Assembly: GCF_038039215.1 (NCBI RefSeq)
Contig: NZ_JBBPCL010000001.1
Span: forward strand, 2,728,001-2,792,000
Length of the DNA stretch: 64,000 nt
DNA from: Pseudonocardia sp. T1-2H
GTDB taxonomy: Bacteria; Actinomycetota; Actinomycetes; Mycobacteriales; Pseudonocardiaceae
Direction of reading: 5' to 3'
In this document: positions 26,221 to 36,161 of the stretch, piece by piece
Layout of the letters: each line of letters begins with the position of its first letter
Position numbering within the stretch: the first letter of the stretch is position 1
Notes under the pieces: generated by a model
What the model saw: the letters and a program-made list of their open reading frames with translations, nothing else
Told to the model about the DNA's origin: nothing
Databases searched by the model: none
Translations under genes and position numbers: made by a program

Positions 26221-27618
26221 TCACGGCGCGGGCACGCGCGGGGTGTCCCGCGGGTCCGCGACCGCCTGCGACGCGCGCCGCCGCCGGCTGGTGCTCCGCG
26301 GGTCGGTGTCCGAGAGCTTCCGCACCGCCTCGAGCAGGGGCGGCCAGTCGTGACGCAGCGCGTCCCGGCCCATGAACAGGCCCAGGTGCCCGCCCGTCGC
26401 GATCCGCTTCGTGATCTTCTTCGGGGGGGTGCCGACGGCGTCCGCGGCCGCGAACAGCTGTGCGGGCGGGGTGATGTGGTCCGTCGATCCGGCCAGCAGG
26501 AACAACGGACACGTGATGGAGCTCATGTCCACCTTCCGGCCGTCGATCTCCAGTTCGCCCGAGATCAGCCGGTTCTTCCAGAACAGGTTCTCCACGAGCC
26601 AGAGGTAGAAGGCGCCCGGGATGTCCTGGGTGTGCTTGAACCAGTCCTCGAAGACGCGGTACCGCTCGACGTGCGCGGCGTCGTCGATGTTCTCCAGCAG
26701 CTGCAGCTGTCGGGAGATCTCGGACTGCGGCTGGATCATGATGAAGTTCGCGAGCACCGCCCGGCCGGGCATGTTCCCGCCGCCGGACGCCACGAGCGCC
26801 TTGTACGATGCCATGCCCAGCTTCCCGGCCATCGCCAGCGTCGAGGCCGCGATGACGGAGTCCCCGGCGTGGAAGTCGATCGGCGCGCCGGCCAGGGTGA
26901 GCGTGTGCACCCGCTCCGGGTGCAGCGCGGCGTAGATGGTGGCCAGCCAGCCGCCCTGGCAGTCCCCGACGAGGTTCGCCTTCCCGCCCATCCGGCGGAT
27001 CGACCGGTCGATCATGTCGAGGTAGTCCGTGACGGTGACCGTGCGCGTCGCGGCCGTGGCCGGCCGCCAGTCCAGCGAGTAGACCCTTGTCAGGCCCGCG
27101 GCGCGGATGACGGCGATCTGGCTCTGCTGCGGGGAGAAGTCCACGACCGTCGACGAGTGCCCTGCCTGCGGCGGGAGCACCAGGGTCGGCACGACGGCGT
27201 CGTCGCGGTCCTCGGGTGCGGTGAAGTCCCGCAGGTGCGCGAACGGCGTGCTGAGCACGATCTCGTTCGGCAGGTGCCACTGGGGTACCCGGCGGTCCAG
27301 CATCGTCGACCACCACGCCATGCCGCGCGCGGCGGTCTCCAACGGCGTCCTGAAGTGGGTGACGGTGTCGACCCAGGCCGTCGCGGCCGCGCGGGCCAGC
27401 TCGGTGACGCTGCGGGCCGTGGTGACGGCGTGGTAACCGGCCAGGAAGCGGAGCGGGTGGGGGTGCGGTGAGCCGTCGTCGGCGTCGCCACGCCCGCCCG
27501 GGACCGGGCCGGAGGCGCCGGCCAGCGGGACGGAGCCGAAGTCGTCCGTCCCGTCGTGCGGTCCGGCGTTCGTCGATCTCCGGTGCAGCTCCAACGGGGT
27601 CTGTGCAGCAGCGGTCAT
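26221..27618 (-). CDS. PHA synthase-like alpha/beta hydrolase
   Basis: A 465-residue alpha/beta hydrolase related to polyhydroxyalkanoate synthases/depolymerases. The nucleophile elbow is NLVGDCQGGWLA, with Cys in the GxCxGG position as in PHA synthases. Asp in AGSTDHITPP and His in ATGGHLGLF complete the triad. Residues 1-60 are low-complexity. ATG at 27618 follows AAGGAGATGGGAG. Divergent from phaC with a 266-bp shared regulatory region. It may be a second synthase subunit or a specialised hydrolase; the activity is not established. Confidence 0.8.
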   Translation of the reverse strand: MTAAAQTPLELHRRSTNAGPHDGTDDFGSVPLAGASGPVPGGRGDADDGSPHPHPLRFLAGYHAVTTARSVTELARAAATAWVDTVTHFRTPLETAARGMAWWSTMLDRRVPQWHLPNEIVLSTPFAHLRDFTAPEDRDDAVVPTLVLPPQAGHSSTVVDFSPQQSQIAVIRAAGLTRVYSLDWRPATAATRTVTVTDYLDMIDRSIRRMGGKANLVGDCQGGWLATIYAALHPERVHTLTLAGAPIDFHAGDSVIAASTLAMAGKLGMASYKALVASGGGNMPGRAVLANFIMIQPQSEISRQLQLLENIDDAAHVERYRVFEDWFKHTQDIPGAFYLWLVENLFWKNRLISGELEIDGRKVDMSSITCPLFLLAGSTDHITPPAQLFAAADAVGTPPKKITKRIATGGHLGLFMGRDALRHDWPPLLEAVRKLSDTDPRSTSRRRRASQAVADPRDTPRVPAP

Positions 27619-27884
27619 GGCCGTCTCCCATCTCCTTCGATGTCCGACAGTCCGGTACCGAACGGTAACCGTGATGAGGATCCCAAGCAACGCGGAGCTA
27701 CCCATTGGTAGCGCTTGCTATCTCAAGCGCAGGTGACGGGGTATACACGTGACCTTGGTCCTCCATCCGCCGCTACCCGCGAGTACCCCCCACGATGGGG
27801 TCACCGCCGCGAGGGACCTCACGACCTGGGCGTTCGCTCGCGGCGGCGGACGCGAATCGACGAACCCGGGAGGCTCGGCCACCG
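27619..27884. promoter_or_regulatory. Divergent PHA regulatory region with inverted repeats
   Basis: Holds two adjacent inverted repeats, GCTACC-CATT-GGTAGC (27697-27712) and GCGCTTG-6 bp-CAAGCGC (27711-27730), sharing two bases. Beside them is CAAGCAACGCGG at 27684-27695, which is the exact complement of a 12-mer upstream of the phasin gene (30200-30211). Likely binding sites of the XRE-type PHA regulator. Confidence 0.65.
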
Positions 27885-29684
27885 ATGTCCACCACCGCAC
27901 CCACCGGAGCGACCAGTCCCACCGCGATCGGCGCCCCTGCCGAACGCGCGACCGGCACAGCGAGGGCGGAGGCCGCCACGGCGCGCGTCACCGCGTTGGT
28001 CGCCGAGCTCCGCGAGCTGCTCGACCCCGCCACCACCGCCGCCCGGATCGATCCCGTGGGCCTCGGCGGCGCCGTCCGCGAGGCGGTGCGCCAGGTGGTC
28101 ACCCACCCGCGGTCCGCGCTCAGGGTCGGCCTCGGCTGGGGCGGGGATGCCACCCGTGCGACGCTGGCGTCGGCCGCCCGGGCCGTCGGCAGCACCAAGG
28201 AGGGCCCGGCGGACCTGCCGGCGAAGGACAAGCGCTACAGCGACCCGGCGTGGCAGGGCAACGCCTGGTACTACCTCTGCCGCCAGCAGCACGCGCTGTT
28301 CGCCGCGCGGCTGAGCGAGCTCGCGGCCGGGACCGAGCTGTCGCCCGTCGCGCGGCGCAAGGTGGACTTCGTCGTCGGCCAGCTGATCGAGGCCACCTCG
28401 CCGGTGAACTGGCCGGCGTCGAACCCGGCGCTGTTGAAGAAGGCGCTCGAGACCGGCGGGCAGAGCCTCGTGCGGGGCCTCGCGAACCTGCTGCGCGACG
28501 TCGTGCAGAACCGCGGGCTGCCGCGCCAGACCACGCCCGGTCAGTTCGTCGTGGGCAAGGACCTGGCCGCGACACCGGGCCGGGTGGTTTACCGGAACCG
28601 GCTGATCGAGCTGATCCAGTACGAGGCGCAGACGGACGAGGTGCACGAGGTCCCGCTGCTGATGAGCCCGCCGTGGATCAACAAGTACTACATCATGGAT
28701 CTCGCGCCGGGGAAGAGCCTCGTGGAGTGGGCGGTGCAGCACGGGCACACCGTCTTCATGATCAGCTACCGCAACCCGGACTCGGCACTGCGGGACCTGA
28801 CGATGAGCGACTACCTGCGTGAGGGTCCCGTCGCCGCGCTGGACGTGGTGCAGGAGATCACCGGGGCGCCGAAGGTCAACGTCGCGGGGCTGTGCCTGGG
28901 CGGCACCATGTCCGCGGCCACCGCCGCCTGGCTCGCCCAGAAGGGCGAGGACCGGATCAACAGCCTGACCCTGATGAACACGCTGCTCGACTTCACCGGC
29001 CCCGGCATGCTCGGCGTCTTCGTCGACGAGGCGACGGTCGACCGTCTCGAGAAGGTGATGAAGCGGGACGGCTACCTGCCCGCGGAGAAGATGAAGACGA
29101 CGTTCGACATGCTGCGGTCCACGGACCTGATGTGGAACTACGTGGTGAACAACTGGCTGCTCGGCGAGCCGCCGGCGGCGTTCGACATGCTCAGCTGGAA
29201 CTCGGACTCGACCCGGATGCCGGCGGCGATGCAGACGGAGTACCTGCGCACCTGCTACGTCGAGAACCAGTTCGCCGAGGGCAAGCTGGAGCTCGCGGGA
29301 GAGCGGCTCGACGTCGCCGACGTCGAGCAGGACGCCTACATCATCTGCGCGGAGCGGGACCACATCGCGCCGTGGAAGTCCGTCTACAAGGGAGCGGCCA
29401 AGCTCGGCGGCACCGTGCGGTTCGTCCTCTCGAACTCCGGCCACATCGCCGGCGTCGTGAACCCGCCGTCGGAGAAGTCCCGGCACTGGTTCGGCGAGTC
29501 CGCGGACCTGCCGGCGGAGGCCGACGACTGGCGTGACGACGCGGGGGAGCACCGGGCGAGCTGGTGGGAGGACTGGACGCCGTGGATCGCCGAGCGGGGT
29601 GGCGCGATGCGCACGCCGCCCACGATCGGCGGCACGTCGTACTCCGTCCTCGGCGACGCGCCGGGGAGCTATGTGACCGGCTGA
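27885..29684 (+). CDS. phaC: Class I poly(3-hydroxyalkanoate) synthase
   Basis: A 599-residue PHA polymerase. Typical N-terminal domain (KDKRYSDPAWQGNAWYYL), VVYRNRLIELIQY, PPWINKYYIMDLAPGKSLVEW and the lipase-like box VNVAGLCLGGTM with nucleophile Cys337. The general-base Asp lies in CAERDHIAPW and the His in SNSGHIAGVVNPP, all intact. ATG at 27885 behind GGGAGG; the first 45 residues are Ala/Thr-rich. Polymerises (R)-3-hydroxyacyl-CoA on granule surfaces. Followed by a regulator and phasin, forming a PHA locus. Confidence 0.95.
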   Translation: MSTTAPTGATSPTAIGAPAERATGTARAEAATARVTALVAELRELLDPATTAARIDPVGLGGAVREAVRQVVTHPRSALRVGLGWGGDATRATLASAARAVGSTKEGPADLPAKDKRYSDPAWQGNAWYYLCRQQHALFAARLSELAAGTELSPVARRKVDFVVGQLIEATSPVNWPASNPALLKKALETGGQSLVRGLANLLRDVVQNRGLPRQTTPGQFVVGKDLAATPGRVVYRNRLIELIQYEAQTDEVHEVPLLMSPPWINKYYIMDLAPGKSLVEWAVQHGHTVFMISYRNPDSALRDLTMSDYLREGPVAALDVVQEITGAPKVNVAGLCLGGTMSAATAAWLAQKGEDRINSLTLMNTLLDFTGPGMLGVFVDEATVDRLEKVMKRDGYLPAEKMKTTFDMLRSTDLMWNYVVNNWLLGEPPAAFDMLSWNSDSTRMPAAMQTEYLRTCYVENQFAEGKLELAGERLDVADVEQDAYIICAERDHIAPWKSVYKGAAKLGGTVRFVLSNSGHIAGVVNPPSEKSRHWFGESADLPAEADDWRDDAGEHRASWWEDWTPWIAERGGAMRTPPTIGGTSYSVLGDAPGSYVTG

Positions 29685-29743
29685 GCCGATCGGCGTCGGG
29701 ATGCTGCGTGCGGCGCAGGCCCCGGACCGGACACAATGCACTC

Positions 29744-30193
29744 ATGGCAACAGGTTCGTCGTCGTCCCAGGACCGCCGCTCGGAGGGCTGGGCGGCGCAG
29801 TTCAACGCGCTCGGCGGCTTCATCCGGTCGCAGCGGCAGATGGCCAAGCTGTCGCTGCGCGAGATGGCCTCGATGACCAAGGTGTCCAACGCGTACCTGA
29901 GCCAGATCGAGCGCGGGCTGCACCAGCCGTCGCTCAAGGTGCTGCACTCCATCGCGGACGCGCTGCAGCTCTCCACCGAGCAGCTGTTGCAGCAGGCGGG
30001 CTGGGCGTCGGACCCCGCCGCGGCCGGGGCCACCGCCGCGGCGGCGGGCCCGCACGGCCCGACCACCGTGCAGGGGGCCGCGCCGGTGTCCGGGGTGGAG
30101 GAGGCGATCGCCGCGGACGGGCGGCTCTCGGAGGAGCAGAAGCTCGCCCTGCTGGGCGTCTACCGGAGCTTCGTCGAGAAGTCCGCGGTGTGA
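29744..30193 (+). CDS. XRE-family helix-turn-helix regulator of the PHA locus
   Basis: A 149-residue protein. Residues about 18-80 form a Cro/CI HTH: LGGFIRSQRQMAKLSLREMA and VSNAYLSQIERGLHQPSLKV. The C-terminal part is Ala/Gly/Pro-rich and ends with a short helix SEEQKLALLGVYRSFVEKSA. No effector domain. Sits between phaC and the phasin, suggesting it represses PHA genes, perhaps by sensing granules as PhaR does in other bacteria; it is not homologous to PhaR as far as I can see. Confidence 0.85.
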   Translation: MATGSSSSQDRRSEGWAAQFNALGGFIRSQRQMAKLSLREMASMTKVSNAYLSQIERGLHQPSLKVLHSIADALQLSTEQLLQQAGWASDPAAAGATAAAAGPHGPTTVQGAAPVSGVEEAIAADGRLSEEQKLALLGVYRSFVEKSAV

Positions 30194-30199
30194 CGCGCG

Positions 30200-30211
30200 C
30201 CGCGTTGCTTG
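30200..30211 (+). promoter_or_regulatory. 12-bp element shared by both PHA promoter regions
   Basis: CCGCGTTGCTTG, upstream of the phasin, recurs exactly inverted at 27684-27695 in the phaC intergenic region. It is followed by an AT-rich stretch (GAAATACTTAA) that could be promoter. Confidence 0.55.
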
Positions 30212-30280
30212 AAATACTTAACGCTCGTGCGTAGTTTAGGAAGCGCAAGGCTGACACTTCCTTCACGAGAGGCACTTCTC

Positions 30281-30646
30281 ATGAGCGCTCCGACCGAGCA
30301 GTTCGCGGACTACGCCAAGCGCGGCCAGGAGGCCGTCACGTCCGCCGTCAAGACCTGGGCGGACACCGTCCAGGACTACGCCGGCACCTTCACCGGCCAC
30401 CGCCCCACCTCCGCGGACGCGCACGCCGCGCTGGACACCGCCTTCGACACCACCCTCGACGTGGTGCAGAAGATCGTCGCCGGGCAGCGTCAGGTCGCCC
30501 GCACCCTGCTCGACGCGGGCGTGCAGGTCGTCGAGGTGATCGGCGAGCAGGCGAACAAGGCCGCCACCAAGGCGACTGAGACCGTCACCGACGCCGTGAG
30601 CGACACCGCGGCCAAGACCACCCGCCCCCGCTCCGCCAAGAGCTGA
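30281..30646 (+). CDS. Phasin-like PHA granule-associated protein
   Basis: A 121-residue amphipathic helical protein: TEQFADYAKRGQEAVTSAVK, VVQKIVAGQRQVARTLLDAG, then a Lys/Ala/Thr tail (KAATKATETVTDA) and a basic end RPRSAKS, like phasins with an AAKP-type tail. ATG at 30281 with GAGAGG upstream. Coats PHA granules; the last gene of the PHA locus. Confidence 0.8.
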   Translation: MSAPTEQFADYAKRGQEAVTSAVKTWADTVQDYAGTFTGHRPTSADAHAALDTAFDTTLDVVQKIVAGQRQVARTLLDAGVQVVEVIGEQANKAATKATETVTDAVSDTAAKTTRPRSAKS

Positions 30647-30775
30647 TCCGGGCCCGGGACGTGCTCGCCCTCGGCGAGGCACGATCTCCGCGGCGGGCTC
30701 CTCGGTGGCCGGCACGGCGCACTCCGATTCGGTGACGCGCAGTCCCTGGCCGTTCCGGGGAGCCCCGCCGCGCGC

Positions 30776-31207
<432 letters not shown>

Positions 31208-31241
31208 CAGGACCCCGCCCGCGTCACGAACCCGCGCCGCA

Positions 31242-32816
31242 TCAGGAGCGCTGCCCGCGCCACCGGGGGACGGGGGTCCACCCGTCGACCGGCAGCAGCA
31301 CGCCGTGCCGCACGAACTCCCGCACGGCCGGCAGCGTCGCGCGCACCAGCTCGTCCATCGGCCGGTCGTGCGCGAACGACAGCAGCGCCAGCAGCTCCTC
31401 CAGCGGCAGCTCGCCCCGGCAGCCGGCGAGCAGCGCCGCCGCGGGGGCGTCGACCTCGTGCCGCCACCGCGGCCCGTCCGCCCGCACCACCGCCGAGCCC
31501 GCGTCCGCCCAGCCCCCGTCCTCCCCGGAGGCCGGCACGGAGTACTGCTCCAGCACGGCGGTGGGGGCGAGGTTGAGCCGGGTTCCGAGCAGCGCCTCGT
31601 CGCTCGCGTGCTCCTGCAGCCAGTCGACGCGGTCCAGCCAGCCCGTCATCTCCTCGCCGAGACCGCTGTGGTCCCCGGGCAGGTCCTCGACGACGACGGT
31701 GCCCTCGCGCCCGTCCTTGCGCTTGCGCAGCAGCAGGAACCCGAAGCCGACGCCCTCGACGCGCTCGCCCTCCATCCAGTCCAGCCACGCGGCCGCCTGC
31801 GCCCGGGCGTCGGGGGAGGAGAGGTCGAGCCCGGCGTCGCGCTGCCAGACCCCGACGTGCATCGCGGGGTCCGTCACCTCACGCTGCAGGATCCACGCGT
31901 CGCAGCCCTTCGGGATCCACCCGGCCACGCGGTCCGGCCAGTCCTCGCCGACCACGTGCAGCCACGAGCCGAGCAGCTGCGCCACGCCGCCGGGCATGAG
32001 CCTGCCGGGCAGGTCGGCGAGCAGGGCCGCGATCGCCTCGTCGCCCGCGCGACCGGAGTCCCGGTAGACGTAGTCGACGCGCGGCGGGCCCGGCACGAAC
32101 GGCGGATTGGACACGATGTTGTCGAACTCGCGGTCCGAGACCGGCTCGAGCCAGGGCCCCTTGAGCAGCTCGGCGGTGTGCACGTCGCTCAGGGCGAAGG
32201 TGGAGCGGGCCATCGCCAGGGCCCGGTCCGCGACGTCCGTGGCGACCAGCGCCGTGGAGAACCGCGAGGCGTGCAGCGTCTGCACGCCGCAGCCGGTGCC
32301 GAGGTCGAGTGTGCCCAGCACCGGACGCCGGACCATCGACGCGGCCAGCGTCAGCGACGCCCCGCCGACGCCGGTCACGTGGTCCCGGTCCTGCCGGGAC
32401 GCCGGCGTGTCCAGGTCCGACAGGACGTACCAGTCCGCGTCCGCGAGCTCGTTCGCGTCCCCGCCCTCGCCGTAGGGGCGCAGGTCGAGCGCGGCCCGCA
32501 GGCCGTCGTCCGCCCTGCTCAGCAGGCCGGCGGCGACGTAGCGGTCGACCTTGCCGAGCGCGCCCTCGACGTCGGACTCCGGCTCGGTGCCGCCGAGCAG
32601 GAACAACCGGACGAGCGTGCCGAGCTCGCCGGCGCCCCGGGTGGCCCGGGCCGGGGCCTCGGGCTCACCGCGGGACAGGGCCGAGTGCGCCTCGTCCCCG
32701 AGCAGTGCGCGCACCCCGCCGGTGGTGAAGTCCAGGTGCAGGAAGCGTTCGCGGAGCCACTGGCAGAGGTCGAGGGGCAGGGCGGGGGGTGGCAGGCGCT
32801 CGGGCACGGCGTCCAT
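31242..32816 (-). CDS. Class I SAM-dependent methyltransferase (PrmC/HemK-like)
   Basis: A 524-residue protein with an N-terminal helical domain (about 1-125), a Rossmann methyltransferase core with [19 protein letters not shown] (motif I), [12 protein letters not shown], and the substrate motif [13 protein letters not shown] (NPPF/Y, seen in enzymes methylating N5-Gln or N6-Ade), and a C-terminal domain of about 180 residues. ATG at 32816. Divergent from the HhH-GPD gene. The target is unknown, but this architecture is widely conserved in actinobacteria. Confidence 0.88.
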   Translation of the reverse strand: MDAVPERLPPPALPLDLCQWLRERFLHLDFTTGGVRALLGDEAHSALSRGEPEAPARATRGAGELGTLVRLFLLGGTEPESDVEGALGKVDRYVAAGLLSRADDGLRAALDLRPYGEGGDANELADADWYVLSDLDTPASRQDRDHVTGVGGASLTLAASMVRRPVLGTLDLGTGCGVQTLHASRFSTALVATDVADRALAMARSTFALSDVHTAELLKGPWLEPVSDREFDNIVSNPPFVPGPPRVDYVYRDSGRAGDEAIAALLADLPGRLMPGGVAQLLGSWLHVVGEDWPDRVAGWIPKGCDAWILQREVTDPAMHVGVWQRDAGLDLSSPDARAQAAAWLDWMEGERVEGVGFGFLLLRKRKDGREGTVVVEDLPGDHSGLGEEMTGWLDRVDWLQEHASDEALLGTRLNLAPTAVLEQYSVPASGEDGGWADAGSAVVRADGPRWRHEVDAPAAALLAGCRGELPLEELLALLSFAHDRPMDELVRATLPAVREFVRHGVLLPVDGWTPVPRWRGQRS

Positions 32817-32869
32817 CCTCGCGCTCGTGATCGGTGGCCGCACCGGCGCCCCCGGTAGAGTGCCTGCCC

Positions 32870-33463
32870 GTGAGCCTCACCCTGGCGCAGGACGCCGACG
32901 CCGACGCATTGCTCGACCGTGACCCGTCGGCGCTGCTCACGGGCATGCTGCTGGACCAGCAGATCCCCATGGAGCGCGCGTTCGCCGCTCCGGCGGAGCT
33001 CGCGAGGCGGCTCGGGACGGACCACCTCGACGCACGGGAGATCGCCGCGTACGACGCGGAGAAGCTGGTCGCGATCTTCGCCGCGACGCCCGCGCTGCAC
33101 CGCTACCCGAAGGCCATGGCGGCGCGGGTGCAGGCGCTGCACACGGCGATCGTCGAGCGCTACGACGGGGACGTCACCGGCATCTGGTCGGACGTCGCGG
33201 ACGGGAAGGAACTCCTCGCGCGGCTGCGCGCGCTGCCCGGGTTCGGGGCCCAGAAGGCGCAGATCTTGACCGCGCTGCTCGGCAAGCAGCGCGGCGTCAC
33301 GCCGCCGGGCTGGCGCGAGGCGGCGGGGAGCTACGGCGAGGAGGGTTCGCACCGGTCGGTGGCCGACGTCGTCGACGCGGCGTCGCTCGAGCTCGTCCGG
33401 GACTTCAAGCAGAAGGCGAAGGCCGCGGCGAAGGCCGGGACGCGAGCGGCGGCCGGGACGTGA
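32870..33463 (+). CDS. HhH-GPD-type base-excision DNA repair protein
   Basis: A 197-residue protein of the actinobacterial HhH-GPD group. Start VSLTLAQDADADALLDRDPSALLTGMLLDQQIPMERAF, helix-hairpin-helix LRALPGFGAQKAQILTALLG, then the GSHRSVADV stretch and a Lys/Ala-rich C-terminus. GTG at 32870 is preferred over the ATG at 32834, which would lie in the divergent promoter. Presumed DNA glycosylase; the lesion is unknown. Confidence 0.88.
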   Translation: MSLTLAQDADADALLDRDPSALLTGMLLDQQIPMERAFAAPAELARRLGTDHLDAREIAAYDAEKLVAIFAATPALHRYPKAMAARVQALHTAIVERYDGDVTGIWSDVADGKELLARLRALPGFGAQKAQILTALLGKQRGVTPPGWREAAGSYGEEGSHRSVADVVDAASLELVRDFKQKAKAAAKAGTRAAAGT

Positions 33464-33487
33464 TCGGGGACGGTTAGCATCGGTCCC

Positions 33488-33901
33488 GTGCACAAGGTCC
33501 CCACCGCGCGCCGCGGTCTCCGCGTCATCGATCCGGACCAGGTGTGCGACGCCACCGCCGTCCTCGCCGACGCCGAGCAGGTCCAGCACGCGGCGACCGT
33601 GCTCGACGCGCTGGGCGAGGTCAACCGGCTCAGCATCCTGCTCGCCCTGCAGCACGCCGGGGACCTGTGCGTCTCGGACCTGGCGGTCGCAGTGGGGATG
33701 AGCGACAGCGCCGTCTCGCACGCGCTGCGGCTGCTCCGCGCCCACGGGATGGTGACCGCGCACCGGGAGGGCCGGCTCGTCCGGTACCGGATGGCGGACG
33801 GGCTGGCGCGCCGGCTGCTGGAGGTCGTCTCCGCCGACGCGGTGGCGCCGGTACGGCTGCACGCCCACGGACATTCGGACGAACCCGACGAGCCGGAGTG
33901 A
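33488..33901 (+). CDS. ArsR/SmtB-family metalloregulator
   Basis: A 137-residue winged-helix repressor: LDALGEVNRLSILLALQHAG, then DLCVSDLAVAVGMSDSAVSHALRLLRAHGMV (alpha-3/alpha-R with the Cys-containing LCVSDL metal motif) and REGRLVRYRMADG wing. An extra Cys lies in VCDA near residue 19, and the C-terminus APVRLHAHGHSDE offers three His, a combination resembling NmtR/CmtR-type sensors. GTG at 33488. No metal exporter lies beside it, so its target is elsewhere or missing from the window. Confidence 0.88.
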   Translation: MHKVPTARRGLRVIDPDQVCDATAVLADAEQVQHAATVLDALGEVNRLSILLALQHAGDLCVSDLAVAVGMSDSAVSHALRLLRAHGMVTAHREGRLVRYRMADGLARRLLEVVSADAVAPVRLHAHGHSDEPDEPE

Positions 33902-33977
33902 GCACACGGCAGATCCCCCGCCAGGTGGGCGCGCATTCCCCGGCACCCGGTGACAGGATGGGGGAGGAGGTGGTCCG

Positions 33978-34292
33978 GTGACCAACCCGCGACGGGACTC
34001 CGATCCCGTACTCATCACGGATGCACCACTCTCGTACGAGCAAGAGCTGGTGATCCGCAAACGTCGCTACAAGATCATGATGGGGATGCGCATCCCCTGC
34101 ATGGTGCTCGCCGCCGTCTTCTACCAGATCCCCTGGTTGGCGGTGAGTCTGCTGGTCATCTCGATCCCGCTCCCGTGGATCGCGGTGCTCATCGCGAACG
34201 ACCGGCTCCCCCTCAAGGCGGAGAAGCCCAACCGGTACAAGGGTGAGCACAAGGAGCTCGAGAGCCGGGCGCACCCGGTCATCGACAGCTGA
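33978..34292 (+). CDS. DUF3099 membrane protein
   Basis: A 104-residue protein with VLITDAPLSYEQELVIRKRRY at the N-terminus and two TM helices (MRIPCMVLAAVFYQIPWLAVSLL and ISIPLPWIAVLIAND), the DUF3099 arrangement found across actinobacteria. GTG at 33978 right after GGGGAGGAGG. Function unknown. Confidence 0.9.
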   Translation: MTNPRRDSDPVLITDAPLSYEQELVIRKRRYKIMMGMRIPCMVLAAVFYQIPWLAVSLLVISIPLPWIAVLIANDRLPLKAEKPNRYKGEHKELESRAHPVIDS

Positions 34293-34299
34293 CGCCCAT

Positions 34300-34344
34300 G
34301 TTCGCGGGCCGGCCCGTGCGCTGAGGTGGGCGTCGCCCGCGAAC
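34300..34344. terminator. Hairpin between convergent genes
   Basis: GTTCGCGGGC (34300-34309) pairs with GCCCGCGAAC (34335-34344), 10 bp with a 25-base loop, between DUF3099 (+) and the PfkB kinase (-). A plausible shared terminator. Confidence 0.5.
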
Positions 34345-34358
34345 GTCTGCGCGAGCGG

Positions 34359-35240
34359 TCAGCCGGGCCGCGCGCCGTGCCGGCCGACCGCGATCGCCGC
34401 GGCGGCGCAGCCGGCTGCGGCGGCCCGGGGGCCGTCGGCGCCGTCGACCCGGGCCGCGATCACGCCGGCGTCGAACGCGTCCCCCGCTCCGGTCGGGTCC
34501 ACGACGCGCGTGGGCGCCGCCGCCACGTGCTGCGGGCCGTGGAAGTCCACCCACACCGCGCCCTCGGCGCCGAGGGTCACCGCCACGGCGCCGGCGCCGC
34601 CCTCCACCAGCGCCCATGCCGAGCCCGGGTCCCGGGAGCCGGTCAGCGCCTCCAGTTCGTCGAGGTTCGGGAGGAGCAGGTCCACCCGGTCCAGGACCCC
34701 GCGCAGCAGCGCCGGGTCGGTCGCGGGCTGCGGGTCCAGGGACGTGCTCACCCCGGCCGCCCGCGCCGCCGCCAGCACGGCCAGCCCCGCCTCGCGGGAC
34801 GACGGGTCCGCCAGCACGTACCCGGAGAGGTGCAGGTGAGCGGCACCGGCGAGCAGGTCCCCGGGCAGGTCGGCGGGGGAGAGACGGCCCGCCGCGCCGC
34901 GGTCCGAGTACATCGTGCGCTCGCCGTGCCCACCCGCGGTCGACGGCGGGTCCAGCAGGACGAGGACCGTGCACGTCGGCAGGTCCGGGTCGACGGCCAC
35001 CGCCGTCCGGACGCCGGCGGCAGCCAGTTCGGCAACGGCGTCGCGGCCCGGCTGGTCGTCGCCGACCCGGGCGACGAGCGTCGGCGCGGCCCCGAAGTGG
35101 GCGAGCCAGGCGGCGGTGTTCGCACCCGCGCCGCCGGGGGTCCGCCGGATCCGGGCGGACACGTCGGCGCCCGGCGCGGGCGGGGCGGCGGGGGCGACCA
35201 GGACGTCGATCCCGAGGTCGCCGACGACGATCACCGTCAT
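34359..35240 (-). CDS. PfkB-family carbohydrate kinase (pseudouridine kinase candidate)
   Basis: A 293-residue ribokinase-fold kinase with motif 1 TPGGAGANTAAWLAHFGA and motif 2 VVDPTGAGDAFDAG (catalytic Asp and anion hole). ATG at 35240 overlaps the psuG stop (ATGA). Next to a pseudouridine-5-phosphate glycosidase, the natural role is PsuK: phosphorylation of pseudouridine, whose product PsuG then cleaves to uracil and ribose 5-phosphate. The role rests on context. Confidence 0.85.
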   Translation of the reverse strand: MTVIVVGDLGIDVLVAPAAPPAPGADVSARIRRTPGGAGANTAAWLAHFGAAPTLVARVGDDQPGRDAVAELAAAGVRTAVAVDPDLPTCTVLVLLDPPSTAGGHGERTMYSDRGAAGRLSPADLPGDLLAGAAHLHLSGYVLADPSSREAGLAVLAAARAAGVSTSLDPQPATDPALLRGVLDRVDLLLPNLDELEALTGSRDPGSAWALVEGGAGAVAVTLGAEGAVWVDFHGPQHVAAAPTRVVDPTGAGDAFDAGVIAARVDGADGPRAAAAGCAAAAIAVGRHGARPG

Positions 35241-36151
35241 CCGGCGAGCGCGACCGCGACCTGCGCCGCGAGGGCCGCGTTGGCCTGGACGAGCGCGATG
35301 TTCGTGGCCAGGCTCGCGCCGTCGCTGGCCGTGTGGAAGTGCTCCAGCAGCGCGGGGGTGACGTCCTTGCCGGTGACCCCGCGCTCGGCGAGCAGCGCCA
35401 GGCCCTCGGCGAGCAGGCGGTCGTGCAGGGCGAGGTCGAGCTCGTCGGCCCCGGGGACGGGCTGGGCCAGCACCAGCCCGGAGCCGCCGCCGAGCGCCCG
35501 GTGGGCCCGCCAGACGGCCGCGGCCTCGTCCGGGCCGTTGACGCGCCAGGGAACCGGATGCCCGGAGTCCCGCCGGTAGAAGCCGGGGAAGGCGTCCGTA
35601 CGGTACCCGAGCACCGGCACCGACTCGGTCTCCAGCACCTCCAGGGTCGCGCCGACGTCCAGGATCGACTTCACCCCGGAGCACACCACCAGGATCGGGG
35701 TGCGGGCCAGCCCGGCGAGGTCCGCGGAGACGTCCCAGGTGTCCCGGGCGCCGCGGTGCACGCCGCCGAGGCCGCCGGTGGCGAAGACCGGGACCCCGGC
35801 CGCGGCGGCGAGGGCGGCGGTGGCGGCGACGGTCGTCGCACCGTCCCTGCCGAGGCCCACGGCCACGCCCAGGTCCCGGACGGACAGCTTGTCCAGGCCG
35901 CCGGCGCAGACCCGGTCCAGCTGGCCCTCGTCGAGGCCGATGTACGGGACGCCGTCGAGCACGGCGACGGTCGCGGGCTCGGCGCCCTGGGCGCGGACGG
36001 TGGCCTCGAGCTCGTCGGCGGCCTTGCGGTTCTCGGGGGCGGGCAGGCCGTGGGCGAGCAGGGTGCTCTCGAGGGCGACGACGCCTCGGCCGGAAGCGAG
36101 GGCGTCCGCCACGGACGGGGAAAGGACAGGTGCGGTTGCCACATGGGGCAT
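35237..36151 (-). CDS. psuG: Pseudouridine-5'-phosphate glycosidase
   Basis: A 304-residue PsuG family enzyme: VVALESTLLAHGLPAPEN (active-site Glu), AVLDGVPYIGLDEGQL, KLSVRDLGVAV (catalytic Lys), PVFATGGLGGVHRG, ILVVCSGVKSILDV and TVTSNxAL-like ASLATNIALVQANA. ATG at 36151 (or 36154); no ribosome site, possibly leaderless. Divergent from the DUF3039 gene with almost no spacer. Confidence 0.93.
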   Translation of the reverse strand: MPHVATAPVLSPSVADALASGRGVVALESTLLAHGLPAPENRKAADELEATVRAQGAEPATVAVLDGVPYIGLDEGQLDRVCAGGLDKLSVRDLGVAVGLGRDGATTVAATAALAAAAGVPVFATGGLGGVHRGARDTWDVSADLAGLARTPILVVCSGVKSILDVGATLEVLETESVPVLGYRTDAFPGFYRRDSGHPVPWRVNGPDEAAAVWRAHRALGGGSGLVLAQPVPGADELDLALHDRLLAEGLALLAERGVTGKDVTPALLEHFHTASDGASLATNIALVQANAALAAQVAVALAG

Positions 36152-36161
36152 CATGGAGGAC

